DNA from: Ruminococcus flavefaciens
GTDB taxonomy: Bacteria; Bacillota; Clostridia; Oscillospirales; Ruminococcaceae
Assembly (NCBI RefSeq): GCF_900108555.1
Contig: NZ_FNWV01000006.1
Span: forward strand, 124,001-188,000
Direction of reading: 5' to 3'
DNA: 64,000 bases
Part shown: piece after piece, positions 34,095 through 42,545 of the stretch
How the letters are laid out: each line of letters opens with the position of its first letter
Numbering within the stretch: position 1 is the stretch's first letter
Program-made: the position numbers and the translations under genes
The notes under the pieces: generated by a model
Told to the model about the DNA's origin: nothing
Databases searched by the model: none
What the model saw: the letters and a program-made list of their open reading frames with translations, nothing else

Positions 34095-34181
34095 TGGTGC
34101 CGGTGGCGGGGGTCGAACCCGCACGGTGTTGCCACCAACGGATTTTGAGTCCGTCACGTCTGCCAATTCCATCACACCGGC
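34095..34181 (-). tRNA. tRNA-Leu (anticodon CAA)
   Basis: Minus strand from 34181: acceptor GCCGGTG pairs with CACCGGC, D-arm region GGAATTGGCAGAC, anticodon stem ACGGA/TCCGT with loop CTCAAAA (anticodon CAA), long class-II variable arm, T-arm GCGGGTTCGACCCCCGC, discriminator A and encoded CCA (34095-34097). The 3' end faces the recombinase half of the chimeric gene, the usual geometry of an integrative element inserted at a tRNA 3' end. Confidence 0.97.
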
Positions 34182-34192
34182 ACATTGTTATA

Positions 34193-34221
34193 ATTATAAC
34201 ATATGATAAAAATAATGTCAA
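34193..34221 (-). promoter_or_regulatory. Promoter of tRNA-Leu
   Basis: Minus strand TTGACA (34216-34221), 17-base spacer, TATAAT (34193-34198) with TATGT extension. Confidence 0.85.
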
Positions 34222-34237
34222 TAGTTTTTTACCAATT

Positions 34238-34264
34238 AAGGCTGCCATTTTTTCAGGCAGCCTT
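34238..34264 (-). terminator. Terminator of the EAL gene
   Basis: aaggctgcc / ggcagcctt stem directly after the stop codon on the minus strand, with a weak T-run. Confidence 0.7.
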
Positions 34265-34265
34265 A

Positions 34266-35954
34266 TTATTTGTCATATACATAGTTTTTATTAAGCCGTG
34301 TCTCGAACTCCTCTACGGGAAGCGGTCTGTCAAAATAGAAGCCCTGAGCGAGGTTGCAGTTATTATCAGCAAGAAGCTGCAGCTGTTCTTTGGTTTCAAC
34401 TCCCTCGGAAATACATTCAAGTCCCATTTCCTGAGCCATAGCAACGATGTATTTGAACATTACGATTTTTTGAAGTGGGTTCTCGTCATTTTCCGTAGGA
34501 AGAAGGCTTCTGTCGAGTTTCAGTACGTCCCACGGTATCTCCTTGATGAGATTAAGTGAAGAATAACCGACTCCGAAATCGTCAACAGATGTGGAAATAC
34601 CTGTTTTTTGCAGACCTCCGATAGTACGCTTCAGATCCTTGAATTCAACGTCTGTGGTAGTTTCGGTAAGCTCTATCTCGATGTACTCATGAGGGACATT
34701 GTTTCTGTCGACGATTTCGACGATATGCTTTAGAAGATCCATATCAGACAGATGACGGCGTGACAGGTTTACAGATATGCGGACGACCTCTTTGCCGCTG
34801 TCGAGCCACCTGCGGATATCCTTGCATACAGCATCGAGCATATAGAAATCCAGTTTGCAGATATCACGTCCCTGTTCGAGTACAGGTATGAATTCACCGG
34901 GAGACACTAGCTGACCGTTATGCATCCAGCGGCACAGTGCTTCTGCACCGGCAACGTGTCTGCCGTTGATAGCGACTTTGGGCTGATAGTATACAAGAAA
35001 TTCTCTTTCTTCAAGAGCTTTCGGAAAGCTGACAGTGATATCATTGTTCCTCTTGCTCCGAGCCAGAAGCATATCATCAAAATACGCAATGTCGATTTTG
35101 GCGGAATTTTTTGCAAGAGCGTAAGCCAGGCTTACTCTGTCCATTATATCCGTGGGCAGTATGACAGTGTCATTGTTCTGTATGATATAAACGCCGACTG
35201 TAGCGGAGATGTATATACGTTCGTTGCGCTTTTCATCGTATGTAACGCCCGAACCGCTGAGTATTTTAAGAACATTCTGGAGCTTATAGCTTTTTATAAG
35301 CGTTATGAAATTATCTCCGCCGATCCTGCATACAGATTCGTTCTCGTCATCGAGCAGATCGGAGATATAGCCGATGAATTTTTTCATGACTAAGGAACCG
35401 CTTTCGCGTCCGATATGCTGATTGACAACAGAAAAGCGTTTGAGATTAAAGCGAACAGCTGTATAATTAGCTATTGTACCTGCTTTGCACAGCCTTTTGC
35501 CGCACTTCATGAAATACCTGAGATTATGCATATTCAGCTCGCTGTCGAAGTAAGTCATATGCTGGGTGAGCTTGAGAAGTCTGAATTTACCGCTGAAAGT
35601 GCTGAAAACAGAGAAGAATGTATCAAGTTTACTGCGTTCTTCGTCTGTCCAATCAGGCACATCGTTTCTTATGTAAACTTTATAAACTCCGATATTTTCG
35701 TCAACCGTAACGATACGTTTGCTTATGAATATACTGTCTGAAGCGTGTCCGCAGTCATAATAGCAAACTGTATCGGGCATATCAAAATGCTCAGATGCTT
35801 CATTTTCATAGGCAAAGAGTTCAACTTTTCCAATCTTCAGGACACAGCAAAGCTCAGACATCGCTTCAGATATCTGTACAGGAGTAGCATAATTCAATTT
35901 CTGCATTTTATCAATGAAGTGTTCAAGCGCGGTCAGATACTCATTTGTATTCAT
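34266..35954 (-). CDS. GAF - degenerate GGDEF - EAL c-di-GMP phosphodiesterase
   Basis: 562 residues, soluble. A GAF-like N-terminal region (~1-140) is followed by a GGDEF domain with the altered signature RIGGDNF (so probably no cyclase activity; may bind GTP). The C-terminal EAL domain keeps catalytic motifs: AEALCRW (EAL), ELTETT, VDDFGVGYSSL (DDFG), LKLDRSL and SEGVETKEQ. It should hydrolyse c-di-GMP to pGpG. GGAGGGG precedes the ATG. Monocistronic. Confidence 0.9.
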   Translation of the reverse strand: MNTNEYLTALEHFIDKMQKLNYATPVQISEAMSELCCVLKIGKVELFAYENEASEHFDMPDTVCYYDCGHASDSIFISKRIVTVDENIGVYKVYIRNDVPDWTDEERSKLDTFFSVFSTFSGKFRLLKLTQHMTYFDSELNMHNLRYFMKCGKRLCKAGTIANYTAVRFNLKRFSVVNQHIGRESGSLVMKKFIGYISDLLDDENESVCRIGGDNFITLIKSYKLQNVLKILSGSGVTYDEKRNERIYISATVGVYIIQNNDTVILPTDIMDRVSLAYALAKNSAKIDIAYFDDMLLARSKRNNDITVSFPKALEEREFLVYYQPKVAINGRHVAGAEALCRWMHNGQLVSPGEFIPVLEQGRDICKLDFYMLDAVCKDIRRWLDSGKEVVRISVNLSRRHLSDMDLLKHIVEIVDRNNVPHEYIEIELTETTTDVEFKDLKRTIGGLQKTGISTSVDDFGVGYSSLNLIKEIPWDVLKLDRSLLPTENDENPLQKIVMFKYIVAMAQEMGLECISEGVETKEQLQLLADNNCNLAQGFYFDRPLPVEEFETRLNKNYVYDK

Positions 35955-36211
35955 TCATATCCCCTCCGAAAACAGACATTGTCTGTATCAGATTTGCATT
36001 TTATACAAAACTATTATAACATATGATGAAACGGAAAAAATGTATATATTATTAACATAATGTAAATTACACAAGTTTTGCTGAGCTTTTAAATAATATT
36101 GTCAAAGATGCACAATCATAACGCTGTATAAGCTGTTGAAGCACAAAACAATTATTAATGTCATCAAAAAAGTCATAATTCAGCGAATAAAAGTTTTACA
36201 GTGGAAAAGTG
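35955..36211. other. Divergent intergenic region EAL / aroB
   Basis: Within the 345-base gap, a minus-strand TATAAT with TATGT extension (36013-36018) may start the EAL gene; its -35 is poor. The remainder is AT-rich with no gene or structured RNA that I can recognise, up to the aroB promoter. Confidence 0.5.
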
Positions 36212-36240
36212 TTGACAGTTAAGGCAGTGTATGGTATAAT
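36212..36240 (+). promoter_or_regulatory. Promoter of the aroBAC operon
   Basis: TTGACA (36212-36217), 17-base spacer, TATAAT (36235-36240), TATGG extension. Confidence 0.85.
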
Positions 36241-36299
36241 TTTTATGAAGCTTTTTTGCTGTGAAAACAGCGTTCATCATTGACAGGAGGTCATTTTTT

Positions 36300-37340
36300 A
36301 TGAGAAAGATAAATGTAAGGACAAGTCATCCTTACGAAGTTCTGATCGAGCGCGGAGCACTTGCTGAGTGCGGAAAATATATTGCAAACGTAACAAAGTC
36401 ACGCAAAGCAGCTGTTATCACCGATGATATCGTTGAAAAGCTGCATTTGCAGACAGCTCTTGACTCATTGAAGAAAGAGGGCTTTGAGTGCAGTGTTTAC
36501 TCATTTCCCAATGGTGAAGAGGCAAAATGCCTTGAAAACCTCGGAAATATATATGATTTTCTCTGCAAGAGCAATATTACAAGAAGTGATATCGTAATTG
36601 CTCTCGGAGGAGGCGTTGTAGGCGATATTACAGGATTTGCCGCAGCTTCCTATCTCAGGGGCGTAGAATTCGTGCAGATACCTACTACACTTCTTGCACA
36701 GGTGGATTCATCTGTAGGCGGAAAGACTGCCATAAATATTGCAGGCGGCAAAAATCTTGTAGGTGCGTTCAAGCAGCCTGCACTTGTTATATGCGACAGT
36801 GACATACTCAAAACTCTGCCTGAGGAGACTCTTGCAGAGGGCATGGGAGAGTGCATAAAATACGGTATGATACGCGATGAAAAGCTCTTTGAGCTTATGG
36901 AGTCTCACGATCTCAGTACAGTTGACGAGATAATGGACGAAATGGTATATGAATGTGTTGATATAAAGCGTATCATAGTTGAACATGATGAATGTGACAG
37001 GGGAGAGCGAATGGTGCTTAATTTCGGTCATACCCTCGGTCATGCCATTGAGGCTTGGCATAACTATAAAGGCATCTTCCACGGCGAGGGCGTTGCAGCA
37101 GGTATGTGCATGATAACAGACCGCCTTGCACCACAGCTTTCCGACAGACTGAAAAAGGTATGCGCAGCTTATAAGCTGCCTACAGGAAGTGATATCCCTA
37201 TGAAAGAGCTTCTTCCTTTCTGTTCAAAGGACAAGAAGAATGAGGCAAAGGATATCAACTATATCATTTGCGAAGAGATCGGCAAGGGCGAGATAGTGAA
37301 AGTGCCTTTCACTGAATTCTGCCGACTTATGGAGGGCTGA
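36300..37340 (+). CDS. aroB: 3-dehydroquinate synthase
   Basis: 346 residues. It converts DAHP to 3-dehydroquinate, step 2 of the shikimate pathway. The NAD-binding GGGVVGDITGFAA, DSSVGGKTAIN and the metal-binding LNFGHTLGHAIE and HGEGVAAGM are all present. ATG 36300 follows AGGAGG by 8 bases; the frame extends to 36261 without support. First gene of a tight aroB-aroA-aroC operon (2-base gap to aroA). Confidence 0.97.
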   Translation: MRKINVRTSHPYEVLIERGALAECGKYIANVTKSRKAAVITDDIVEKLHLQTALDSLKKEGFECSVYSFPNGEEAKCLENLGNIYDFLCKSNITRSDIVIALGGGVVGDITGFAAASYLRGVEFVQIPTTLLAQVDSSVGGKTAINIAGGKNLVGAFKQPALVICDSDILKTLPEETLAEGMGECIKYGMIRDEKLFELMESHDLSTVDEIMDEMVYECVDIKRIIVEHDECDRGERMVLNFGHTLGHAIEAWHNYKGIFHGEGVAAGMCMITDRLAPQLSDRLKKVCAAYKLPTGSDIPMKELLPFCSKDKKNEAKDINYIICEEIGKGEIVKVPFTEFCRLMEG

Positions 37341-37342
37341 GA

Positions 37343-38575
37343 ATGGATATACGAATAACTCCTTCAAAGCTGAAAGGCAGTCTCAGTGTCCCTGCTTCAA
37401 AGAGCTGTGCTCATCGCTCTATAATATGTGCATCACTTGCTGACGGAGTTTCACACCTCAGCGGAGTTACCATGTCAAAGGATATTGAAGCTACCATAGG
37501 TGCTATGACAGCTTTAGGAGCTGAGTTTGAAGTAAACGGCGAGGATATCACCGTTAAGGGCAACGGCGGCAGACCTGCTGATAAGTGCATTGTTGACTGC
37601 AACGAGAGCGGTTCTACACTGCGTTTCGTTATACCGATTGCCGCAGCTGTAGGCAAAGAGACGGAATTTCACGGCAGAGGCAGACTTCCACAGCGTCCTA
37701 TTGATATTTTCACAAGAGAGCTTGGAAAAAACGGCGTATATTTCGATTATCATAATACTATGCCGTTCACCGTTTCGGGCGGACTTAAAAGCGGCAGATT
37801 TGAGATAGAGGGCGATGTTTCCTCACAGTTCATCACGGGACTTCTTTTTGCGCTCCCGCTTCTTGAGGGCGACTCGGAGATAATCCTCACATCACATCTT
37901 GAATCCCGTCCATATGTTGACATAACTATTGATACTCTGCGCCGTTTCGGTGTAGCTGTTGAGGAAACTGATGACGGCTTCAAAGTAAAAGGCGGACAGA
38001 AGTACAAGCCACATGATGAAAAGATCGAGGGAGATTACTCTCAGGCAGCATTCTTCTGCGTTGCAAATGCCCTTGGTTCACAGGTAGAACTTCATAATCT
38101 TAACGATAATAGTGTTCAGGGCGACAAGAAAATCCTTGAAATTATACGTGATATGTGTTATAATGGCAATGTTGGCAATTATAACGCCGACTGCTCCGAT
38201 ATCCCGGATCTTGTTCCAATACTTGCGGTGCTTGGAGCTTTCGGCAGCGGAAGATCAGTAATATACAATGCAAAACGACTTAAAATAAAAGAAAGCGACC
38301 GCCTTGAAACCACTGCGGCTCTGCTCAATTCACTGGGCGGAAATGTTACCGTTACAGATGACGGTCTCATCATCGAGCCTACGGGAGCTATGCACGGAGG
38401 TACAGTTGACAGCTTCGGTGACCACAGGATAGTAATGGCAGCAGCAATAGCAGCTACCGCTATCGACGGAGAAGTGGTCATCAAGGGTGCTGAGGCGGCT
38501 GAAAAGTCTTATCCTGCTTTCTTTGACGACTACAAAATGCTCGGAGGTAAAGCTAATGTCATCATTCTGGAATAA
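37343..38575 (+). CDS. aroA: 3-phosphoshikimate 1-carboxyvinyltransferase (EPSP synthase)
   Basis: 410 residues. It joins PEP to shikimate-3-phosphate. Visible motifs are PASKSCAHRSII (substrate loop), NESGSTLRFVIP (PEP loop), GRLPQRPID, the central YSQAAFF and C-terminal ESDRLE and DHRIVMA. The N-terminal LSGVTMSKDIEATI is normal. It overlaps aroC by 20 bases, so the two are translationally coupled. Confidence 0.97.
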   Translation: MDIRITPSKLKGSLSVPASKSCAHRSIICASLADGVSHLSGVTMSKDIEATIGAMTALGAEFEVNGEDITVKGNGGRPADKCIVDCNESGSTLRFVIPIAAAVGKETEFHGRGRLPQRPIDIFTRELGKNGVYFDYHNTMPFTVSGGLKSGRFEIEGDVSSQFITGLLFALPLLEGDSEIILTSHLESRPYVDITIDTLRRFGVAVEETDDGFKVKGGQKYKPHDEKIEGDYSQAAFFCVANALGSQVELHNLNDNSVQGDKKILEIIRDMCYNGNVGNYNADCSDIPDLVPILAVLGAFGSGRSVIYNAKRLKIKESDRLETTAALLNSLGGNVTVTDDGLIIEPTGAMHGGTVDSFGDHRIVMAAAIAATAIDGEVVIKGAEAAEKSYPAFFDDYKMLGGKANVIILE

Positions 38576-39635
38576 TCGGATATCTGTCTCCATGTTCGGC
38601 GAAGCCCACGGACCTGCAATAGGCGTTACAGTGGACAATCTTCCGTCGGGAGAATATATAGATGCTGAGGAGCTTGCTCGCTTCATGGCAAGAAGATATT
38701 CCTGCGGCGGTCAGACTGCCGTAAATTCCATGCCTCATATAATGTCGGGTATTTTCAATGAGCGCACAACAGGTACTCCGCTTTGTGCATTCCTGCAAAA
38801 TACCGATACATCTGCACCTCAGCATGAAGAGACAGACAATCTTGTGCGTCCGGGTCATGCGGATTATACAGGTGCGATGAGATACAGAGGCTTTAATGAT
38901 GTCAGAGGCGGCGGACATTTCTCGGACAGGCTCACAGCTCCGCTGTGCTTTGCGGGAGCAGTCTGCGCTCAGATACTTGAAAGACGCGGCATCTATACAG
39001 GTGCTCATATACTACAGATACACAATGTAAAGGATAATCCCTACGACCCTGTAAATATCACAAGGGACGGCGTTCTCAGCGTCAGAATGAAGGATTTTCC
39101 TGTTATCAACGACCGCAAGGGCTGGCAGATGATAGAGGATATCAACAAGGCTTACGAGGGCGGAGAGTCTCTCGGCGGCGTTATCGAGTGCGCTTCTGTG
39201 AATGTTCCTGCGGGAATAGGCTCGCCTATATTTGACGGTCTTGAAAATACTATCGCCCAGCTCATATTCGGTATCCCAAACGTTACGGGACTTGAGTTTG
39301 GAGCAGGCTTCCTTTCGGCAAAAATGGTGGGAAGCCAGAACAATGACGAGTTTTATGTCAACGACCACGGTCATGTGCTCACAAAGACCAATAATCACGG
39401 CGGCATCATCGGCGGTATATCTTCGGGTATGCCTGTTACACTGAGAGTGGCTTTCAAGCCCTCGGAGTATATCCCACAGGCACAGAACGCTGTTAATTAC
39501 CGTGATATGACGAGTGAGACAGCTACAAGTGAGAAGCATATCCCATGCGCTATCCCTTCTGCTGTACCATGTGTTGAAGCAGCGGTGAATATCGCGCTTC
39601 TTTCACATATGCTGGATTATCCAAATTTCTGTTAA
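38556..39635 (+). CDS. aroC: Chorismate synthase
   Basis: 359 residues. It converts EPSP to chorismate with reduced FMN. The signatures SMFGEAHGPAIG, RPGHADYTGAMRY and RGGGHFSDRLTA are present, with the C-terminal SDPC-region equivalents near GGISSGMPV. ATG 38556 is 7 bases after GGAGG inside the aroA end; the frame is open to 38487 but no RBS supports earlier starts. Confidence 0.97.
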   Translation: MSSFWNNRISVSMFGEAHGPAIGVTVDNLPSGEYIDAEELARFMARRYSCGGQTAVNSMPHIMSGIFNERTTGTPLCAFLQNTDTSAPQHEETDNLVRPGHADYTGAMRYRGFNDVRGGGHFSDRLTAPLCFAGAVCAQILERRGIYTGAHILQIHNVKDNPYDPVNITRDGVLSVRMKDFPVINDRKGWQMIEDINKAYEGGESLGGVIECASVNVPAGIGSPIFDGLENTIAQLIFGIPNVTGLEFGAGFLSAKMVGSQNNDEFYVNDHGHVLTKTNNHGGIIGGISSGMPVTLRVAFKPSEYIPQAQNAVNYRDMTSETATSEKHIPCAIPSAVPCVEAAVNIALLSHMLDYPNFC

Positions 39636-39645
39636 GGTGACTTTT

Positions 39646-40239
39646 ATGCAGGACGAAAACATAATGAAAATGGCAGAACGCGCAGATATCGAAATTAAAG
39701 ACGTACCGACGCTGAATATTCTGCTGTGTTATCTGCTTTATAAGATAGACAGGCCCGTAAGTCCCGACCAGCTTTACGATATAGCTATCGGTACGGGCGT
39801 GGTGAATTACTTCTATTATCAGGACTCGATCGGCTATCTGCTGAAAAACGGCCATATAACTTCCGAAAAGGACGACAGCGGCGAGGACTGCTACATTTTA
39901 CAGCCAAAGGGCAGAGAATGTGCAAAACAGCTTAAAAATTATGCTCCAAAGTCATACAGGGACAAACTTGTGCTTGCGGCACTGAGATACTTTGCCCGTG
40001 TTCAGTACGAAAAGGAACTGAAAATAGAGTATGAGCCTGTTGGAAACGGCTATTATATCCATGTAAGGTGCGTAGATACTAATTTTGACCTTATGGACCT
40101 CAAGCTCTACGCTCCCGACCTTGCTCAGGCAAAGCTCATAGGTGAGAAGATACTGCTCAATCCTGCGGGATTTTACGGAAAAGTAATAGAAGTTGCGCTC
40201 TCAAATGAAGAACCGCCATACGACCTGAGCGACAATTGA
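39646..40239 (+). CDS. DUF4364-family protein
   Basis: 197 residues. The N-terminal half reads as a winged helix (LNILLCYLLYKIDRPVSPDQLYDIAI .. YLLKNGHITSE) and the C-terminal half as a mixed beta domain (YHVRC-like repeats). It matches the DUF4364 family found in Clostridia; function unknown, possibly transcriptional. ATG 39646 is chosen (7 bases after AAGGTGA) over GTG 39637. It follows aroC by 10 bases and may be the last gene of the aro operon. Confidence 0.8.
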   Translation: MQDENIMKMAERADIEIKDVPTLNILLCYLLYKIDRPVSPDQLYDIAIGTGVVNYFYYQDSIGYLLKNGHITSEKDDSGEDCYILQPKGRECAKQLKNYAPKSYRDKLVLAALRYFARVQYEKELKIEYEPVGNGYYIHVRCVDTNFDLMDLKLYAPDLAQAKLIGEKILLNPAGFYGKVIEVALSNEEPPYDLSDN

Positions 40240-40243
40240 CGAC

Positions 40244-40272
40244 ATAAGGAGCTGTTTTGGCAGCTCCTTTCT
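40244..40272 (+). terminator. Terminator of the aro operon
   Basis: aaggagctg / cagctcctt stem with TTTCTTAAT tail. Confidence 0.8.
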
Positions 40273-40317
40273 TAATAAATTATTAGTTAACAGCGATCAC
40301 AGAATATGGAGAAATAA

Positions 40318-40854
40318 ATGAAATACTGCATAAGACCTTTATCCGAAACAGAATATTCGGTACTGTCTGTTTTTCTCTATGAAGCAATATTTATCCCCGA
40401 GGGCGCAGCTCCGCCGCCGAGAGATATAATATTGCAGCCCGAATTGCAGGTGTATACCGAGGACTTCGGCAAAAGGAAAGGCGATATGGCACTTGCTGCG
40501 GAAGCAGACGGCAATATCGTCGGAGCTGTCTGGGGACGTATAATGAATGATTATGGTCATATAGACGATGAAACACCGTCACTTGCCATATCATTGTACA
40601 GGGAATACAGAGGACAAGGCATAGGTACGGCACTTATGCTGGCGATCATAGCTGCTTATGCTGAAAAAGGGTATAAAAGGCTCTCACTGGCAGTTCAGAA
40701 AGCCAATTATGCAGTTAAAATGTATGAAAAGGTCGGATTTAAGACAGTTTCTGAAAATGACGAAGAATACATAATGATCGTGGATAGCGATCAGTGCAGG
40801 GGCGGATACTATCCGCTGAAACCGCAGTTTATAAATGATCTAAATAAACACTGA
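40318..40854 (+). CDS. GNAT-family N-acetyltransferase
   Basis: 178 residues of GNAT fold: the long N-terminal IRPLSETEYSVLSVFLYEAIF, then YREYRGQGIGTALMLAIIA (acetyl-CoA loop near 95-113) and YAVKMYEKVGFKTVSEN. Substrate unknown. Paired with the patatin gene (13-base gap). Confidence 0.85.
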   Translation: MKYCIRPLSETEYSVLSVFLYEAIFIPEGAAPPPRDIILQPELQVYTEDFGKRKGDMALAAEADGNIVGAVWGRIMNDYGHIDDETPSLAISLYREYRGQGIGTALMLAIIAAYAEKGYKRLSLAVQKANYAVKMYEKVGFKTVSENDEEYIMIVDSDQCRGGYYPLKPQFINDLNKH

Positions 40855-40867
40855 AAGGAAGCATGAA

Positions 40868-41716
40868 ATGAAATACGGACTGGTTCTTGAGGGTGGTGCT
40901 ATGCGCGGACTTTTTACCGCGGGAGTTCTTGATATCCTCATGGAAAACGATATAAAGTTAGACGCAGCTGTGGGCGTTTCCGCAGGTGCAGCTTTCGGCT
41001 GTAACTACAAATCGAGACAGATACGCAGGGCGATACGCTACAATACAAGATTTTGCAGGGATAAACGCTATTGCAGTATGCTCTCATATGTAAAGACAGG
41101 TGACCTTTTCGGCTCTGAATTCTGCTATCATGAAATTCCCGACAAGCTTGACATATTCGATACGGAGACTTTCAACGCATCACCTATGGATTTCTGGGTA
41201 GTCTGCACTGACATAACCACAGGCAGAGCAGTATACCATAAATGCGGAAATATCGACTATAACGAGCTCGAGTGGATACGTGCATCTGCTTCCATGCCCA
41301 TCGCAGCAAGGATAGTAAATATAGGTGAACATAAGCTTCTTGACGGTGGTATTTCCGATTCGATACCGCTTAAATTCATGGAGAGCCGCGGCTGTGAAAA
41401 GAACGTTGTCGTACTTACTCAGCCCCGTGACTACGTCAAGAAGCCTGCAAGCGGAATGAAGCTCATGAAGGTGAGATATCACAAATATCCCGAGTTTATT
41501 AAGGCTGCCGAGAACCGCCATAAGATGTATAACAGCGAGCTGAAGTACATACGCAGTGCGGAAGAAGAGGGGAGAGCATTTGTAATAGCTCCGCCCGAAA
41601 AACTGCCAGTAGGTCATGTGGAGCATGATCCCGATGTGATGCGTGAGGTATACCGCATAGGCAGGCGTACAGCCACAAAATGCCTTGATGAGCTGAAAGC
41701 TTTTCTTGAAAAATAA
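40868..41716 (+). CDS. Patatin-like phospholipase
   Basis: 282 residues with the serine/aspartate dyad of patatins: the oxyanion loop GGAMRGLFTAGVLD near the N-terminus, nucleophile GVSAGAAFG, and catalytic Asp in LLDGGISDSIPL. Similar to YjjU-type cytosolic patatins that act as acyl hydrolases on phospholipids. GGAAGC precedes the ATG. Confidence 0.9.
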   Translation: MKYGLVLEGGAMRGLFTAGVLDILMENDIKLDAAVGVSAGAAFGCNYKSRQIRRAIRYNTRFCRDKRYCSMLSYVKTGDLFGSEFCYHEIPDKLDIFDTETFNASPMDFWVVCTDITTGRAVYHKCGNIDYNELEWIRASASMPIAARIVNIGEHKLLDGGISDSIPLKFMESRGCEKNVVVLTQPRDYVKKPASGMKLMKVRYHKYPEFIKAAENRHKMYNSELKYIRSAEEEGRAFVIAPPEKLPVGHVEHDPDVMREVYRIGRRTATKCLDELKAFLEK

Positions 41717-41742
41717 AAGACCTGTCTGATACCAGACAGGTC
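41712..41742 (-). terminator. Terminator of bioY
   Basis: gacctgtctg / cagacaggtc perfect 10-bp stem with ATAC loop. The minus-strand side runs into TTTTATTTTT. Confidence 0.8.
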
Positions 41743-41750
41743 AGGCGATA

Positions 41751-42320
41751 TTATATATGAGCGTATTTTTTTACGCGGTCTGAAATGATAAGAGCAAGGA
41801 CCAGTTTTATAATGTCGAATGGTATGAACGGAGTTACACAGAGCTTCAATGCTTTTGAAAGCGGCATAGAATTTCCGTTATTTGAGCATACGAATATGAA
41901 CCATGCTGTGCCGAATGTGTAGCAGACGATCAGTCCTATGAGCAGGAGTATAACTTTTACGGCAAACTTTTTTCCGAAAAGCTTTTCACCTGCCATGTAA
42001 ATTATCGGCATGAATATAAATCCGAGTATGTAGCCTCCCGTGGGACCTGTAAGAACTCCTATACCGCCTTTGAAGCCTGAAAAAACAGGCAGTCCTATAG
42101 CTCCGAGAAGTATGAATACGAGTATGGAGAAAAGGCTGTTTCTGCCGCCGAGAATACAAAGTGCGCAGAAAATAGCGAATGTCTGCAATGTAATGGCGAT
42201 AGTGCCTATGGGAATGGATATCCATGAGCAAACTGCCATTATTGCTGCGAACATGGCTGTAAGTACCATTTCTTTTGTTGTAAAACTGATTTTTTTACCT
42301 TTTGTCGTATTATCGACCAT
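41751..42320 (-). CDS. bioY: Biotin ECF transporter substrate-binding component BioY
   Basis: 189 residues, six hydrophobic segments. The BioY signature is clear: IPIGTIAITLQTFAIF, LGAIGLPVFSGFKGGIGVLTGPTGGYILGFI and a C-terminal FIPFDIIKLVLA. It binds biotin in the membrane and partners the general EcfA/EcfT module encoded elsewhere. The start is ATG 42320, 9 bases after AAGGAG; TTG 42329 abuts the RBS. A BirA-like operator overlaps its promoter. Confidence 0.95.
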   Translation of the reverse strand: MVDNTTKGKKISFTTKEMVLTAMFAAIMAVCSWISIPIGTIAITLQTFAIFCALCILGGRNSLFSILVFILLGAIGLPVFSGFKGGIGVLTGPTGGYILGFIFMPIIYMAGEKLFGKKFAVKVILLLIGLIVCYTFGTAWFIFVCSNNGNSMPLSKALKLCVTPFIPFDIIKLVLALIISDRVKKYAHI

Positions 42321-42407
42321 TGAATACAACTCCTTACGTGATATGAAAGCGCGTATCGTCTGTGACGAATTTTGCGTATTTCGGTTTTTATAAGATCTTA
42401 CATATGA

Positions 42408-42436
42408 ATTATAGCACAGTTGTTACTCTTTGTCAA
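42408..42436 (-). promoter_or_regulatory. Promoter of bioY
   Basis: Minus strand TTGACA (42431-42436), 17-base spacer, TATAAT (42408-42413). The -35 hexamer lies inside the putative BirA operator. Confidence 0.8.
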
Positions 42437-42460
42437 CCCATTTCATATAAATGGTTGACG
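42430..42460. promoter_or_regulatory. Putative BirA (biotin repressor) operator
   Basis: TTGTCAACC (42430-42438), 14-base spacer, GGTTGACGA (42453-42461). The 7-base arms GTCAACC/GGTTGAC are perfectly inverted. It fits the Firmicutes BirA site (TTGTTAACC-N14/15-GGTTAACAA) and covers the bioY -35. Confidence 0.75.
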
Positions 42461-42479
42461 ATAAATTTTTGAATAATGA

Positions 42480-42508
42480 TTGAAATTGTTAAAGAAATAT
42501 GTTACAAT
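42480..42508 (+). promoter_or_regulatory. Promoter of the P-type ATPase gene
   Basis: TTGAAA (42480-42485), 17-base spacer, TACAAT (42503-42508) with TATGT extension. Confidence 0.65.
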
Positions 42509-42545
42509 AAAAAAAGTATATATTTGCGAGGTGTATTTTGATATA

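Noticed and set aside
34098..34181. A second copy of the tRNA-Leu 3' end as attachment-site repeat
   Set aside because: I looked through 28-34 kb for the tRNA 3' segment (ggtgccggtggcggg) and did not find a second copy.
35745..36026. 93-codon plus-strand frame overlapping the 5' end of the EAL gene
   Set aside because: Antisense to a clear coding region and without supporting signals.
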